Position numbers and translations under genes: made by a program
Source: Schistocephalus solidus
Lineage: Eukaryota > Platyhelminthes > Cestoda > Diphyllobothriidea > Diphyllobothriidae
NCBI GenBank assembly: GCA_017591395.1
Contig: WEDG01000783.1
Coordinates: 124,001 to 188,000, forward strand
DNA: 64,000 bases
Direction: 5' to 3'
In this document: positions 26,701-39,975 of the stretch, piece after piece
How positions within the stretch are numbered: position 1 is the stretch's first letter
Layout: the number at the start of each line of letters is the position of its first letter
The notes under the pieces: generated by a model
What the model was told of the DNA's origin: nothing
What the model saw: the letters and a program-made list of their open reading frames with translations, nothing else
Databases searched by the model: none

Positions 26701-27912
26701 TCAACTGACAGAGGTAAAATGCAAAGAATGAGCAGGAAATAATTTCTGCAATAAGGCAGTTTGGAAAAAGCATTTTTGAAACAGCAGTTCATGTGCGGTC
26801 TGTTTGATGACAGATTTTTTGTTTCTTAGTACAATGCATAGTTTACTTTCCTTACATAAGGGAAATAACTTTACTGTTGCGGAAGCTCTGAAAATGCCCA
26901 AAACTGGAATGCTTTATGACTGATAGATAAATATTGAGGTTAGAAAGACACGGTTGTGCATACAAACCGCACCCTCTTTGTGTGGCGATTCGGCGGCTGA
27001 AGCAATTTAGTACGAAGGCCTTTAAACGTATCCGGAAAATTATAGAGAGGTTTAAAGGAAGTTGCAAGGGCTAAGAAGAAATGATTTCAATTTTAAGTGT
27101 AAATTTCATATGAAGTTTTTATATACTAGTATTATATTTTTAATTTTATATGACAACCGCAAATGACCGTTTTCTCCAAAGGAACAGTGATTGCGCAATC
27201 TGCTTAGCCATAAGTTATCCTTGGCCAGTGTTAACATCCGCTCGCACCCAGTGTTCACCAGTGAGGCAATGTAGTTTCGTTTGACATGGCAACCACACTC
27301 TTTTGACCGATGCGACCGGTCAAAAAAGTCAGATTGGGAAATGTAGTGCTCATAGCGTTCCTGTCTTATGTTTAATCAGGTTATGGAAGTAAGATATAGC
27401 AAGACGTGGCAGTTGTAGACCTGGAGTTTATGACAAGCAACCTATTTGTCTTCAGAACATCCTCCAGTCTTGTCAGCCTACCATTATCTGGATAACATAA
27501 TGGATATGGTGAATTAGGAGAGGCTATAATGAAAATACATCTCATTATAACGCAATTTGCACGATTGTTGTCTCTGTTTCCTACATTGGTTTTTAAAGTA
27601 CACCTGCATTTTAAATGACGTATGATTTATCTTTACAAGAGCAGAAAAATTTTAATGTTAAGCTTGTACATTAATGTCATAAAAGTTAACATTACTTTCG
27701 AAGAACTTTACAGACGTATCAGTAGCAGAAATCAAAGTAGTTTATTGAAAATCAGTTGCATATACGTGCCAAGTCGTTTACACCTTGTTTCAAGACTAAG
27801 TTTGATAAACGAACTGAGGAACGAAGTGTATGTGAAGATATTTGTTTTTGCAAATGCAAAATTAACCAAACTATTAAAACAATATAACTAACAAACCCTG
27901 GGATTTTCTCAC
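20769..27912. other. TRPC intron 4
   Basis: About 7.1 kb. It contains the decayed SINE at 21.2-21.4 kb and a GC-richer block at 23.7-24.2 kb (includes gtcaagagcaccggtgccta and cagctggccaatcagttaac) that looks like a fragment of an unnamed repeat. The minus-strand frames at 26.4-27.1 kb have no recognised content. Confidence 0.6.
21225..21440 (-). mobile_element. decayed SINE with hammerhead-like body
   Basis: On the minus strand, ttatgactggctgatggcgg is followed by cttatgagcccgatttgacc and attccagtactccttgttgc: the same order as the intact copies, but the core is CTGATGG and GAAA is lost. The GC-rich tail (ccccaaggcagagcgggac) is present. The upstream part (ggttggagattcgagc) keeps a box B-like stretch. 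Confidence 0.55.
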
Positions 27913-28077
27913 CTTCAAATTTGGGAAAAACAGATAGATGATATACAAAATCGGCAGAAGAGGGATGAAGATAAGGAAGAACTGGAGGCGTTGAATTCCT
28001 TCAAAGTCACGAATGCAGAACATGCAATCGTAGAATAGGTTCTCCAGTTGATGTTGACAATTGGAATGTGCGACAAA
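27913..28077 (-). CDS. TRPC: TRPC-type cation channel, exon 4: FVAHxNCQ motif and pre-S1 hydrophobic segment
   Basis: This exon has 55 codons, phase 0, residues 646-700. The acceptor is tttgaatttcag before TTTGTCGCACA and the donor is TTGAAG before gtgaga. The peptide opens FVAHSNCQHQLENLFYD, the diagnostic TRPC signature (KFVAHPNCQQQLxxIWY), and then carries a hydrophobic stretch (LQFFLIFIPLLPILYIIYLF) that corresponds to the pre-S1 elbow/helix of TRPC channels. It ends FPNLK, where the family has APCSKxG. The W of the usual IWYxNL motif is replaced by F here. The intron from exon 3 is about 8 kb. Confidence 0.94.
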
Positions 28078-28921
28078 CTGAAATTCAAAGAAAACGGCTG
28101 CTGATAAGTTATACTATAAAATGAAGTTTCTTAAATATATTCAGGCTGTTCACGATTGCTAAAAAAAGTATTTATGACATGTTCCTTAATTTTCAATGCA
28201 TTTCTAATTCTTCAAGACTCATAACTTTAGCTGACATTTTGCGACCTATTTTTCTTATTTTGGCTCAGATGAGCTTTCAAAAATTGGTGAATTTCCACGA
28301 GTCAAAAATATCTTAATTTTGCTCGTCCAGTCCACGGCAATGGAGACTAAAATGATACTGCATTAATCTACGAAATTCCAGTAGCACAATAAGTTTGCAC
28401 TGTGAAGCCTGGAGAAGTTATACTTGCATAAAAGTTTACATTTCTGACATACTTTCGTCCTGCACGAGAAAAAACAGTTAAATTCTCAAGACTACTTTCG
28501 GTCGCAAGCAGCAGAAAATGGGTGGATGAGCACAGCATGCATAGGGAGATTTAAGTCAAATATGACTTGAGATTAAATTCTTGAAACTAAATCTTAATAC
28601 TGTTCTGTGCATTGAGAATTATCTTATCTGAAATTATTTACAACAAAATACACTGTATCAAAATAATCTGCTATCATCAGTGGCAGTAGATAAGGAACTT
28701 GCACAGCAAAAATAATTCGCATGGGAACTGATTTCAAACCGCCGACAGTCAGAAATCGCATCGAGTGCAGAACTTCAGAATTACTGAATAACTGAAGTTA
28801 TATAGGCGGCAGTAATACAGTGACAGTGTACGAACAATTTGACCAGCGTATCTGACGAGGTCCACGTATGCCGCACAGTTAGGTAGAGCAGGGATGATAA
28901 CTTGCAAGTGAATAAGATCAT

Positions 28922-29258
28922 AGATAGTAGACGTAGGTTGCAGCTATCAAACTCTCTGCCCTCCCCACCTGAGCCCGCTGTCACGAGAAAGTCAAAAATT
29001 TCGAGATCGAGAGAGGATGCAGGTGGCTGGCGCGAACGGAGCCGCTCCTAAACGTGCCGTCACATCTGGCTCTGATCTTTTTGTCTAGAGCACCGTAGGA
29101 GACCTATTAAAAAGGAGCCATTCAGCCTAACACCCAAGCCACCAATTGGCCATTCCACAGAAACATGCATTGAGCTAACCGCTTTATCCAAGTTATTCCG
29201 CCAGTTAGCATCCTTCCAAGCCTGGCTTTTAAATCACTGTGATAGATTTAAGCTCGAC
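28922..29258 (-). mobile_element. second SINE-like family, full-length but diverged copy
   Basis: On the minus strand from 29258: gatttaaaagccaggcttgg, then gaatggccaattggtggctt, then cgcgccagccacctgcatcc, then gcgggctcaggtggggaggg and gatagctgcaacctacgtct. This is collinear over its length with the 54372-54684 copy. It lies in TRPC intron 3, about 0.85 kb upstream of exon 4. Confidence 0.7.
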
Positions 29259-30337
29259 ATATTATTTCTAGTAAGGAACATGCACTGAGCCGTCAAACTG
29301 GCTCACTTTCCCCAGTTCCAGATTCCAGCCACCACTCGAGCTGACCAGCGGACTGTTGCAAGGACTGGGCGCAGTTGCCGATATAGCTAATGATCTCAAA
29401 TGTGCAATGATTGTTAACTCAAAATGGTTTTTCACTGCAAAGGCAACTTAAACTAGGTTGCAGTTATGCTTAAGAAACCATATCTATTCTCATGGATAGT
29501 ATGTTTCAAAAAACAGTAAAACTATAGTTGCCTCTTCTATCAAATCCTAGTTATCTGGGACTAGTCCATTAGATTAGATGTCTTTATAGGAATCCCAATG
29601 ACTTTTCACATAAGATTATGCATCTGCATTAATACATGCATACGGCAGTCAAATAGCTGTTTTTTTTAAATTTAAAGTAGTTCATGGGCTATCATCTCGA
29701 ATATTTACCGATCGCTTTTCAGTCTCTAACATGTCTTGACACTTATGCCCATTCGTAAAAACATTATCATCCATCTTTACGTTTTTTCCAAAGAACAGCC
29801 AAAGGCCTTGGCGTTAATAAGACTTGACGACTTTGCGAATTGGGAATCAGTCCGTATTTCGATAATATGTGATGATATTTTTTTCCTTTTAGTGCACGTT
29901 TTTTATTATGTTTCACAAAAATTTTGAAAATTTACAGGCATGTTTGGGCAAAGAATATTTCCAAAGCAAAACGTATTAAAATGCACTGAGAGATAATTTC
30001 TTGAAAAACAAGGAATCCAGTCGTGGAAATCCATTTCAAATAAATATGGTATAGTCAATGTCGTTATATTTGAAGGTCAAGAGGAACACATACACGCATA
30101 GTAAGTAGAAAATTGATAATGTCTGCTTATTTTAATTTTCAAGTATTCAATGCGGTACTGTTGCAGGACTTTTTAAACTGCTTTAATATTAATTTTCCAA
30201 TTAGTGAAACCTTCTTCGTTAACGCTTAAAACTGCCATAGGTAAATATTCTATTGAAATTTGTAGCTCATATTTTTCATTTCATTTATCTTCCATCAGAT
30301 CGGTAATCAGACTTATAATATATATGTGCCACACTTG

Positions 30338-30497
30338 GGATTGGGTATAACTGGCTGATGACGGCTACTAAGCCAGAAATGGCCATTCCGGTCTCCCTTG
30401 TCTTTGTCGGTTCCACTTTAACAACATATGCTACATGTCGCTATGCGACCGCCTGCGAGGGCTCTAGTCTGAGCTCCAGGGCACAACGGAACAAAAA
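30338..30497 (+). mobile_element. SINE with hammerhead-like body (copy C), 5' truncated
   Basis: It begins near ttgggtataactggctgatg, carries the full hammerhead-like core and the conserved segment ccggtctcccttgtctttgt, then the GC-rich tail ending in cagggcacaacggaacaaaa. No tRNA-like head is seen upstream. A poly-A stretch and then a (TA)n tract follow. It lies in TRPC intron 3. Confidence 0.7.
30350..30392 (+). ncRNA. hammerhead-ribozyme-like motif (copy C)
   Basis: The core CTGATGA (30355-30361) is followed by stem II GGCT (30363-30366) pairing with AGCC (30371-30374), loop ACTA, and then GAAA (30376-30379). Stem I pairs ACTGG (30350-30354) with CCGGT (30388-30392), one G-T pair. Stem III is two pairs (A30379-T30386, T30380-A30385) closing a GGCC loop. 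The expected G-C pair flanking the core is C62/A75 here, a mismatch shared by all copies. Confidence 0.6.
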
Positions 30498-30532
30498 ATG
30501 TTCCTTAAGCAGATTGGTGAGCAACAAACTAT

Positions 30533-30536
30533 CATA

Positions 30537-30574
<38 letters not shown>

Positions 30575-30575
30575 T
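30533..30575. repeat. (TA)n microsatellite
   Basis: About 40 bp of nearly pure TA directly downstream of the hammerhead SINE copy C. It is a likely slippage site and would vary among individuals. Confidence 0.95.
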
Positions 30576-33500
30576 TTTATTGATAGCAAGTTATTATGCA
30601 CAAGCAGGAGGTCAGCGTATTTTCGTTTAGAAAAAGCAAAACACAACGCTTTTGAGTAAAGAACAGATAACCAAAAATCTATAAACATAATGCAAGTGGT
30701 GACACAAATCTGTGATTACAGTCCATGACGCTTGCAAACAACCTTTGGGTGCGAAATTCATTTTTTTAATGTGATTGTGGATATTCTGGTAATCAGAATT
30801 TAAAAACTTATATGTGGCTTAGTGATCAGCAGGGAATCGCAAGTATAGAAGATGGCGAAAGCAATTAATACGTGCGCAAAACTGTGAAAGGCGGCCTTTT
30901 ATAAAACGTTGCCTTAGTAAACCAAGGGTAAAAAGATGAGTCTGATGTGAATTCTGCCCATTCTAATATTACTGCAGTTTCGAATTGTACGTGCAAGACA
31001 AACCATTAAAAATGTCAGATTTTGTACGCAGTAAATCAAGTAATAATTGGAGCACACTGGAAAACACTGGAGCACAGATTGGAGAAAACTGCTGTCTTTA
31101 TGAAAAAAATATTAATTTTCGTAAATACATACGAAAGTAAGAATGTAAAAGTGACATAAACATCTTAAAATTGAATGCCTCTTGCTAAAAAAAACATACG
31201 TAATGGGAATCCCATCGGAAATTATTGAATACCTTTCCAAAATATGCTAAGGATAGCTATGCTTTTCTTTAGTTCTTCGTGCAAGGTCATACAGAACACC
31301 CAGCCTTTTTAAATTTAAAAACTTGTTCTCGAATGATTTGAATTTTTTTCTTATATGAAAACTTTTTTCACGTTGCTCATTGACTCTTTATTGCAAAAAT
31401 TATTTGCCTTAAAGTTAAGAGCAAGAAAAAGGCTAAAAGGATTCCTGCTTCCATACAGTTTCTGGCATTTATCTTTAAACTTTTATGTATTCGCGAAGGT
31501 TATCATCAACTACTTGGGTAGGCATAATAAGATTTCCATCAATTTCTTCACTTTATGATATAAGGAGGAGTCGTTACAGTTAAGAACTACAGAGTTACAT
31601 CAGCACTTGTTCAAAATAAATGTAAAGCAAATGCAAATTATTTTAAATATAAGGTAAAAAATAATTCAAAACTATACAGCTTGGTTAATTTAAAGTCATA
31701 TTTTGAATAAAAAAATGATGTATCTTATTTTGGTTTACAGTGGTTTAAGATAATCCAAGCTGAAGCTAAAGTACCAATTACCTAAAAATCTGAAAACGCA
31801 CTAGAATAAGAGGCTGAATCGAAGCATCTTTAACGTAACTATAATTAGGATTTTAAGGAAGAAATTCATGATTGAATCTGAACCAACCAAAACGCAGATT
31901 TTTTCATAGTGTTCGTTTATGCATTAGTAGATACTCTTACCAAAACCAGGAACGTCTGAGTTGAAGCGTCTTTACGTTGATAGTGTACGTGTTTTTCAAC
32001 TTTGTGGTCTATTACATGTGATGTTTTGATTAGTATATTAACTATTAAAAGACTAAAGTGTAAACCTAATAAGCACGTTAGTAATCTTTCATAGTAATAT
32101 AATAAAAACCCTAAGGTTATGAATCGTATTTTTGCTACCATGGAGGGGCAAAACAAAAATGCTTATCGCCAAGTAAGAAAGTAATATAAAACGTTAAGTA
32201 AAATCATATTATTTCCTAAAAAAAGTAGGAATAACTATTTATTTTTGTTCAACTGTTATTAAATCTAAAAAACAAATTTTCAAAAGGAGTAAGAACCGAT
32301 GAAAAGGTTTCCAAATTTAATGAAATTAAATGTTTTCTCCAATTAAGGCTTTATCCGTGAAATAATGTTCAGACTGACAGTTTTTACAGTGTGTAAGACC
32401 ATTGTTTCTTCTTTGGGACTTTTCTTTCGCGCGCAGTTGATTTTTCTCAACTCGATTAAAGCAGCCTTTTGTCAGAACTCCTGACTTAATTAATTTCCTT
32501 TACTTTTGAATTACTTTGGCCAGTACACAGCCGAAGCTTTAAAATTGAACCATTTATACAGAGTTCAGGATGAGATCAGTCATAACGTCATGACTGGATG
32601 TAAAAATAACCCTTGAGTTTCATTGGAAATTTAACATGTAACCTACTCATTAATTTCCTATTTTTCAATCAAAAAGAACGTTAAAAACAAAACACGCAGG
32701 ACCGGACACCAGAGGCATGACTAATTAGGCAGTCGTAAATTTCAAGAAAGTCATGAAACCAATTTGAAATATTTATGACGGTGCAATTCCATTGAACGCG
32801 TCAATAATTATACTTCGTTTCTGTGAACGTTGATAATGAGGTGACCAAAATTTTAATGTAATGTATGGACGAAATCATCCCAAAATCATACAAAAAACAT
32901 GAATGCCACATGCATGTGGAGCCTTTTTGAGATTGCGCCAAATTTGGTTGGTTAAAACTGAAACACAACGTGGCACTAGAACGTGAAATCTGAGTATGGT
33001 AAAAAGAATGTTTTCCCGAAAGCAATTTGGTTTCTTGAAAAAAGCACAGCCTGTCCGATTTTTAATTTTAAAAAATAGGCATACCTCTTGAGTGTAGCTT
33101 GGAAAATGTATGAAATTTCAAAATGTGGACACAGGATAAAAGAAAAAACCTAACATATGCAAAACTAACTTATGGACGAGTTGGCAAATATGCTTATCCG
33201 GATTCTAAGTGATGCTAGGGCAGAAATATTAATGTTTACGCAGGGCCAAGGGATTGCCCTGATTGGAAGTACAGCGGGTGTTTGATACTATTTTTACTTT
33301 ATTTGAACAGAGAATCAATCTAAGAATGTTTGCAAAATATAGTAGTTTTATGCAAATGAGACTTATGTGCTCAAATTGTCCTCTTCCAGTGCTAATAATT
33401 AGACTGATTTGTATTATTAAAAAATTCATTTAAAAAACATATCGTTGCTTATTGTTATTGATTGTGCATAAACAATTTCAAGCCTGTAAAACAACGGTAA

Positions 33501-36040
33501 TCTGTCACGAAAGTTATCATTTGTCAGGAAAAATGGCATGATATAATCGAATTTAGCAAACGTATTTTTATGAAGTTTTTAATCTATCGGTGTTCTGCAG
33601 TAAAGTCCGGCCAGGTTTGTTCATAAATACTGCCTACTTACCCGTTTTTTCCTATTTATTATGTTAATGAATTTACATTTTGGCTCATCTGCATCCTTTC
33701 ATTTGTTGTTTACAGCCGATCCGTGAATAATATTTGAAATAACAACAAATATTTCTCAAAGCAAATTCCAGGTCGATCTTTTATTTTACGATATAGTTGA
33801 GGACTTCATTGGCTCCCATGTTAATTATTCCCTTCAAGCTTTTACTGTCGCAATTATTGATCAATTTTAAGAATTTTTTCTATTTTACCCCAATCCCCTC
33901 CCCTAACAGGGAATTACTGATATCGATAGGACAACTACTTGTCTCATCCTCTTGTTTTTCAACTGGCCGTTGGATGATAAAAATAGCCAAAATATAAACC
34001 TTAAGGTCCTTTGCACAGACCTGAAAAACAGACCTTTAAACTGACTTTGGAACTAACCCAAAACTGAACCTCATTAGCAATGGTTTTTGACCTCTCTCGT
34101 GGTTAACTTTTCAACTTTGTTACATCTTACAGGAATTTACGGAACTTGTGCTGCAATGCGCATTTCTTCGGACATACTTCCTAGAATCCGTAAATTGTGA
34201 CTATTGTGACTGTAGCCGTACACTTCGTTTCAAATTAACTCCATATCCCTTATTGAAGCTGATGGATAATGAAACAAATCACAGCAATAATGGTGCATGC
34301 GTCAAATAAAAGATACAGGTAAGCCCTCTCTAGTTACAAATGCAGAATTACGTGGAGCAATGGAAGAGAACTCTTGGAGACATTTGCAAGGATTTTTTAA
34401 GGGCTATTCCAGGAGTAAACAACAGCTGTGTGTCTTCATCTGTGGGCAATCAGCAGTCGCCACTTTAGCAATTGGTCTCACACTTCAACTCTAGCTCCTT
34501 CGACCGAGTAGCTCCAGTATTGTGAATATGCGTATCAGAATGGTTATTTCCTACGAAAAGACTGAAAATATGGCATGTAAATATGTTTCCTTTTCAAATG
34601 CAAAACACAAAGCAAATGATTTAAAGATGGTGCTTGGTGGAAAGTAATGCGGCCAGAAGAACCAGAACTATCTGCAGTTAACAACCAATAATAATTAGGG
34701 TAAAATAGAAACGTTTTGTCTAATCTGGGCCTCTATCGTACGAATCTCCGGCAAAGGAGTAACGAAATATGTAGCATCCTAATTGAAATGAAGACTACAG
34801 CATCATTAAAGGTAGAAACCCTGATGCATTACGTGGCTGTTGCAGAATCATATGCATGAAAGTTCCATATCTTTAACGCTAGCGTTTGCTATGGCAAAAA
34901 TATGTAACAGGTTGACGGCAGGTCAACCACAGCCTTTGAAATCAAAAGTATCCAAAGAAGTGTGTCAATGCAAGCATTTTCTTCTATATCTTTAGGCCCG
35001 CAAGTTGAATGCAAGAAGGAGCATACACCAATGATGAATGGTACTGTCGTAAATTTTTTCCTATTATAGACTATAAAAGTACATTTTTCCACGCATATAA
35101 GGAGGTGAAAACTATTAGTGAATGTACATTAACACGACAAAGCAGGAGACTTGAAATTTTTCAAAACGACTTCTTATTTGAAACTTTGGTCTGTGTCGGA
35201 CGATCTGCATGTACAGTTTTGAGAATTTATCGGTCTTTTTTAGACAGGTGGATGCTTACAATGCGAGTTCTGTCCTAAAAAATGGATTTCACTATCTAGT
35301 GTATGCATGGCTACCTGTGCCAGGTAGAGACCGATTTTTTACTTTGAATGCTGTATAAGGTCGAAAGTGCTTTTACTGATCGGGTAACGGACATGCTCGT
35401 CCCTTTGTGGCTTGGGGCTCAATCTAGTGCACTCGCAGGCAGTTTTGCAGTAAGAATCCATATATAGGGAATAAGTGTAGTAGACTGAGCTTAAAAACGC
35501 TTAATGACCAAAAAAATGATTCAAGACCCCGATTAAGCAAAGCTCAGCTTTACGTAGGACAGTCTGACGACACCCATTAGGCCAGAAATAGCCATTCCAT
35601 TCTCCCTTGTGCTTCTCGGGACGCTCATTCAGTAAATTTTACTATTTGGTTCGCGATGGCTCGCGGGGTTTTCAGATGGAACCCTAAAACAAGATGGGGA
35701 CTGCCAGTCTCGGTGAGTGCGCTTTATACATCGCTACTATTCATGATCCTAAAAGGTATGAAAATGAGACTGTGGTTCAATAAAAAAACGCTGAACATAA
35801 CAACGACTGCATGCGAATCAGATCTTCTTTTAAAAGTTCAGACCCACAGTTTACGTTTCCATGAAAAACACAATTTCACCAGTGAACCACCTAGTTTGTT
35901 CGGGAACATAGTATTTCAAAGGTTTGCTGAGTTTACACATTCATAGTTAAATTAAACTAACAGGAACAAAGAAGTGGTAAAGATAATGTAGTTAAAGTTA
36001 AAAAAAGACATGTAGGCAGTACAGTTTGCTAAAAATGAAC
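30576..36040. other. left part of TRPC intron 3
   Basis: AT-rich, with few features other than the decayed SINE pieces at 35.4-35.6 kb. Frames at 35.0-35.3 and 35.66-35.95 kb are not recognisable. Confidence 0.55.
35388..35625. mobile_element. decayed SINE copies in opposite orientation
   Basis: The left part (about 35396-35450, minus strand) is the GC-rich tail of the hammerhead-SINE family (plus strand reads cctttgtggcttggggctca). The right part (35550-35622, plus strand) reads gtctgacgacacccattagg, ccagaaatagccattccatt, ctcccttgtgcttctcggg, a body whose stem II no longer pairs well. The two pieces point away from one another. Confidence 0.45.
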
Positions 36041-36217
36041 CTTTTTCTCACGACACTGTACAGCCTGTTTGATGGTGGCCAGATGACACTGCGCATCACC
36101 ATTGGTCGACGCATCGCTACCGGTGAGAAGGCAGTGTACCTCATCCGAGGTTCGGCAGAGGTCCAGACAGCTGACTGCAAAATTCATGGACTGTACTGCC
36201 AGGCGAGAATATTCCTC
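36041..36217 (-). CDS. TRPC: TRPC-type cation channel, exon 3: linker helices up to the FVAHxNCQ motif
   Basis: This exon has 59 codons, phase 0 at both ends, residues 587-645. The acceptor is actcggtag before GAGGAATAT; the exon ends GAGAAAAAG before gttcat, a weak donor. The peptide includes EEYSRLAVQSMNFAVSCLDL and CRTSDEVHCLLTG, and ends REKK. This matches the TRPC stretch (D/E)YxxLxxQxxxFxxxLLDLCR(N/T)xxEVxxIL followed by a variable loop and KK, which in the family is followed immediately by FVAHPNCQ; exon 4 supplies exactly that. The loop between the two helices is rich in Ser, Asp and Gly. An opposite-strand open frame at 36026-36373 overlaps this exon and is its shadow. Intron 2 is about 9.5 kb and contains SINE-like and other repeats. 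Confidence 0.92.
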
Positions 36218-39200
36218 CTACCGAGTTTGAAAGTTCAAGTTGATGGGATAGAGGAAGGAAAAAATGAAATAAAAGAGGAAGACTTTAGCAGGTTTTTTGT
36301 GCATGATCAGATTGGGACTGCATTTTTTAGCCTCGTTATCTCCAGACCCTTATGGTATTGGACGACAGAATAGAGAATTTAGCATATGCTTCCATATACC
36401 ACTCTTCATTGTTTTTGAGTTAACAGAATTTTACCACATTTAACTGAAAACTGAAATTTGACAAAGGTTCTCTGTGTCCATTTTAATTGGCCGATTTAAA
36501 GCTCTAAATAAATGAGGGATGACATTAAAACACCTCCCCTTTGCATATTTAACTAATTGATCAGTCAACGTATAAAGCGCAACCTAAGGGTGAAAATAGA
36601 GTCACTTTCCTAATAGCATGCAACAGTGTCATTGATATCTTACTATGAAAATACTATATAAGAGATATTGTACTAACTAACCTTGCATGTTGTTAATTCC
36701 ATACAACATTTTGATGTGTTTACCGACGGTTATATCTATGACGGTATGATTGGAGTTAAGTAAACCTCAATCTCTACTCCAATTCCCAAGGACCAGTCAC
36801 TGTCCGAGACGGTCAGTTGACTCGTGGGTGAATTGGTGCAGCTACTTCTCTGATTCCAACTTATGATCCCTTTCCTCAATGCCTTCTTCGCGATGCGTCT
36901 ACAAACAGCATTTATTATAGACGACCTCCATAAGTTGCACGTGTATCCAAAACATGGATGTTGCAGCAACTGCCAGTCGAGTTTGATGGAGGCCGTGGCA
37001 GTCTCTTGTCTAGATTATGCATTGGAGTTTGCTGATACTCTTATTCAAAGACTGATAGTGTTTACCAAAAAATAATTGCATGTATTATTGTAAGTGTAGA
37101 CCAGATCATGTAAGTGAAAAGTAAGTTTTGGCTTTTCCGTGCAAAATTTAACATAAGTTACAAGCGACTCTTTGAGATACCTGAGAAAGAAGAAGCACTT
37201 TTCTACGCAAAAGCATCTATGCCTAGACTCAAATTCCAATTACGCAAGAACAGAGTTTGGCATTTTGGCTATTTGTGCTAGTTACCTAACATATATGTTC
37301 GTTGTTTTTTTACATAAATATTCATTTTTATATCTTAACACAACAAATATATTATGCAGTCACACAAAATAGTCAAAATACTAAACAGTAAGCTTAAGGA
37401 CCTTGCTTAACTAAATTCATATATATTTATTTGGATAAAATTTGTTTAAAGGAAATTCCAACAGGAAAATTTTCTTGAAGTTAATTAAAAACGTTTTTCC
37501 TATGAATAAAATTCAGAATAGCATCGATCGTAATGGTTCATTTTTCTGAGTATTTTAATCACCTGTTTCAGCTATTCAGGGCTTAAACTTCCAAGAGGAC
37601 ATTCAAGAGTAAACAACAGTAACTGACGCCCTACGTGAAATAGAAAGGATGATATCTGAATAAGCAGTTCAAATATATTGAATGAGGTTGCCTTTGTTTA
37701 TGTGCTTCATTTTGTATGCGAAAAGCGTCTCCTGTAAGAGTCTATGTTTCACAACAGTTTTTATAAAAGGTAGTTTGGCATTTTTCGGTTAAAACAAGTC
37801 TTTGCTTATTTTCAATAAATTTTGCCTGCTTGTGAATGGTCAATGGATTTTTCGCCATCTACCAAAGTTTTTATCAATTTTTGACCCAGTTGAATTACAC
37901 AAACTGATATTGCACACACCAGTCAGAGCAACCTACCACAGTTCAAGGCATCTCATTTTAACAGAAGGGATGTTATGCTGACGTTTAAACCCGAAGCGTC
38001 AAATTTTAGGGTACAATTAAGCCTCTGGGATAGAGGGGATTAATTACTTTAGCCAATACCCTTTACTATATCAAAACTTACGACTAGATTTCTACTGCTA
38101 TCAAGGACTTGACCTACAGTAAACAAATTCAGTCAAATTTGCCGTGAAAACCTAATATATTCCTTCGCTTCTCTTATTCCTAAGCATTTTTGTCAATAGT
38201 AAATTAGCTAACGTTTCGGAAAATAATTATATGGCGCACAAATTCATTTTTGCTTAACTGAAAATACAAAGCATCACTTGAGATTTTATTCTAGAATACG
38301 CGTGCCTTGTGTTACACAATTCATTAAATGTTGTAACTGAAGTGCAAAGAGGAAGTGTGCCGTACATTAATTTTTGATACTTTTGTTAAGTAGATTCATT
38401 TGAGACTCATAATCTTTCGTCTAAAGAAGAGCTCGTTTAAACTCTGTTTTATGAGAGCACATAGAACATTTTAGGGAGGTCTACGCTTCCTGATATCCAA
38501 CTAATGAACCCAGGCTGATAAAGGTCAGGAGCAAAGTTCTTAGTTTTGCCCGTTTTGTTTACTGAAGAAGTATGCTAAGATAAGGAAAAAAGTGATCGAT
38601 AAATATGCATATAAAGGGTGTTCTGGAAGTAGAAAATTTGATTTTAAATCTATATAAATCAGTTGATGTCCGTTGTGAGAAATCACAGCAATCATTTAAC
38701 AGCAGATGTAGATTCAGATTTAGAAACTCCTGCATTGGAAATTAGGATATATTATTTCCTACGATGGAGTGATAAGGCTGCTAGGCAATGATTAATTTGA
38801 GGCAACTAAGAATTGTAAGGTGCAAAAAACCTATATAAGATCATCTAGGACACGCTGCAATTTTTCATCGCGACATTAAATAAAGATGTCGTTACAATTT
38901 TTTATTTGCCGCCGACTTTTAACGGAAACGGAACCATGCGGCTGCAAAGCGGCGGCGTATTTGCATGGTATATTAAGGGCTGGTTAAGGGACTCTGTTGC
39001 TGGTAAATGGTGATGAATCAGTGTTTAGAAGTAATACGTGAAACCAAAAGGTTCAAAAGTACGTTGAATGGCAGCTTTAGTTGTTAGGCTTCGACAAAAA
39101 CCACCCAGCGAGAGCATTTTCAAATATCCCTTTGAGCAGAACAGGGAATAGAATCATGAAATAATACATTTATTTGTAAAAACGTTATGACAACGCCCTT

Positions 39201-39975
39201 TTGAGTTGGAAACTGATTACAGGGTGTCTTTTGTTTGCTAATAATTCCAAGGATCGCTTATCTTCGTTTTACAAAACCGTATATTTCTGCCAAACGAGGT
39301 TCTAGTTATAAAAATCCAAAACATCTGGCCAGTTCCTTATATTTGGAAGAAACTTTTATACTGGATTACAATTTTTCAATCTCAATACTTAAACACTGTG
39401 GAAGTTAAGATATTGAATTACACCTATATTCAGTGTGCCTCTACTTTTGGTTATCGTCAACGGATGCTGTTAATAACACGGTTTTATTACCTCTTGAATA
39501 ATTTCTTCATGTAAAAGGGTACTAATGGAAGTCGAATAAACGCTCCTGTCCACCCTTCAATATATATGGTTCAAATTAAGAATATAACCATTGTATAGAT
39601 TGGAATCGCTTAGTAGCTTCTCTTCCTTGGGTCTTTGAACCCTCTTTGATTCTTCAAACTGCTTTGACCACCACGTTTTTGACAGCATCCTTGTTCTTGT
39701 TAAAATAAATTGGCAAAAATAATGGAAAATTCTTCAGAGCTTGCGTAACTTGATCTTGTACTCGATACTTATTGAAATCCGCTCGTAGAAATTAAAATGA
39801 GCATTTCTGCGTTTTAAGGACTAACCCGTTAACCACATGCACGTGATTGTGAAGCAGGTTCTTATAATTTTTTATTAATAGTTATCATAAATGATTGGTT
39901 TTTGGATTGGTTTTCGGTATACATTGCAGTATTAAGCCTAAACTAAGTGCTTAGAATATACATTTTTTTCTGAGT
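36218..39975. other. left part of TRPC intron 2
   Basis: A small GC-richer block at 36.75-37.0 kb has open frames on both strands but no recognised motif. The remainder is AT-rich and featureless. Confidence 0.55.

Noticed and set aside
26429..27067. Run of overlapping minus-strand frames, possible gene
   Set aside because: Peptides are Phe/Leu/Ser-rich as expected from AT-rich sequence, with no consistent frame, splice sites or domain.
28850..28880. CTGACGAG at 28.85 kb as another hammerhead
   Set aside because: No GAAA follows at stem II distance and no flanking SINE body is present.
30358..30688. Open frames over the (TA)n tract
   Set aside because: They run through the SINE and the microsatellite (YIYIYI peptide) and are not genes.
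35998..36180. Minus-strand frame at exon 3 in a different reading frame
   Set aside because: Shadow of exon 3, which reads in another frame with TRPC similarity and splice sites.
36026..36373. 115-codon plus-strand frame
   Set aside because: It overlaps TRPC exon 3 in antisense and continues into AT-rich sequence. The exon on the other strand explains the openness.
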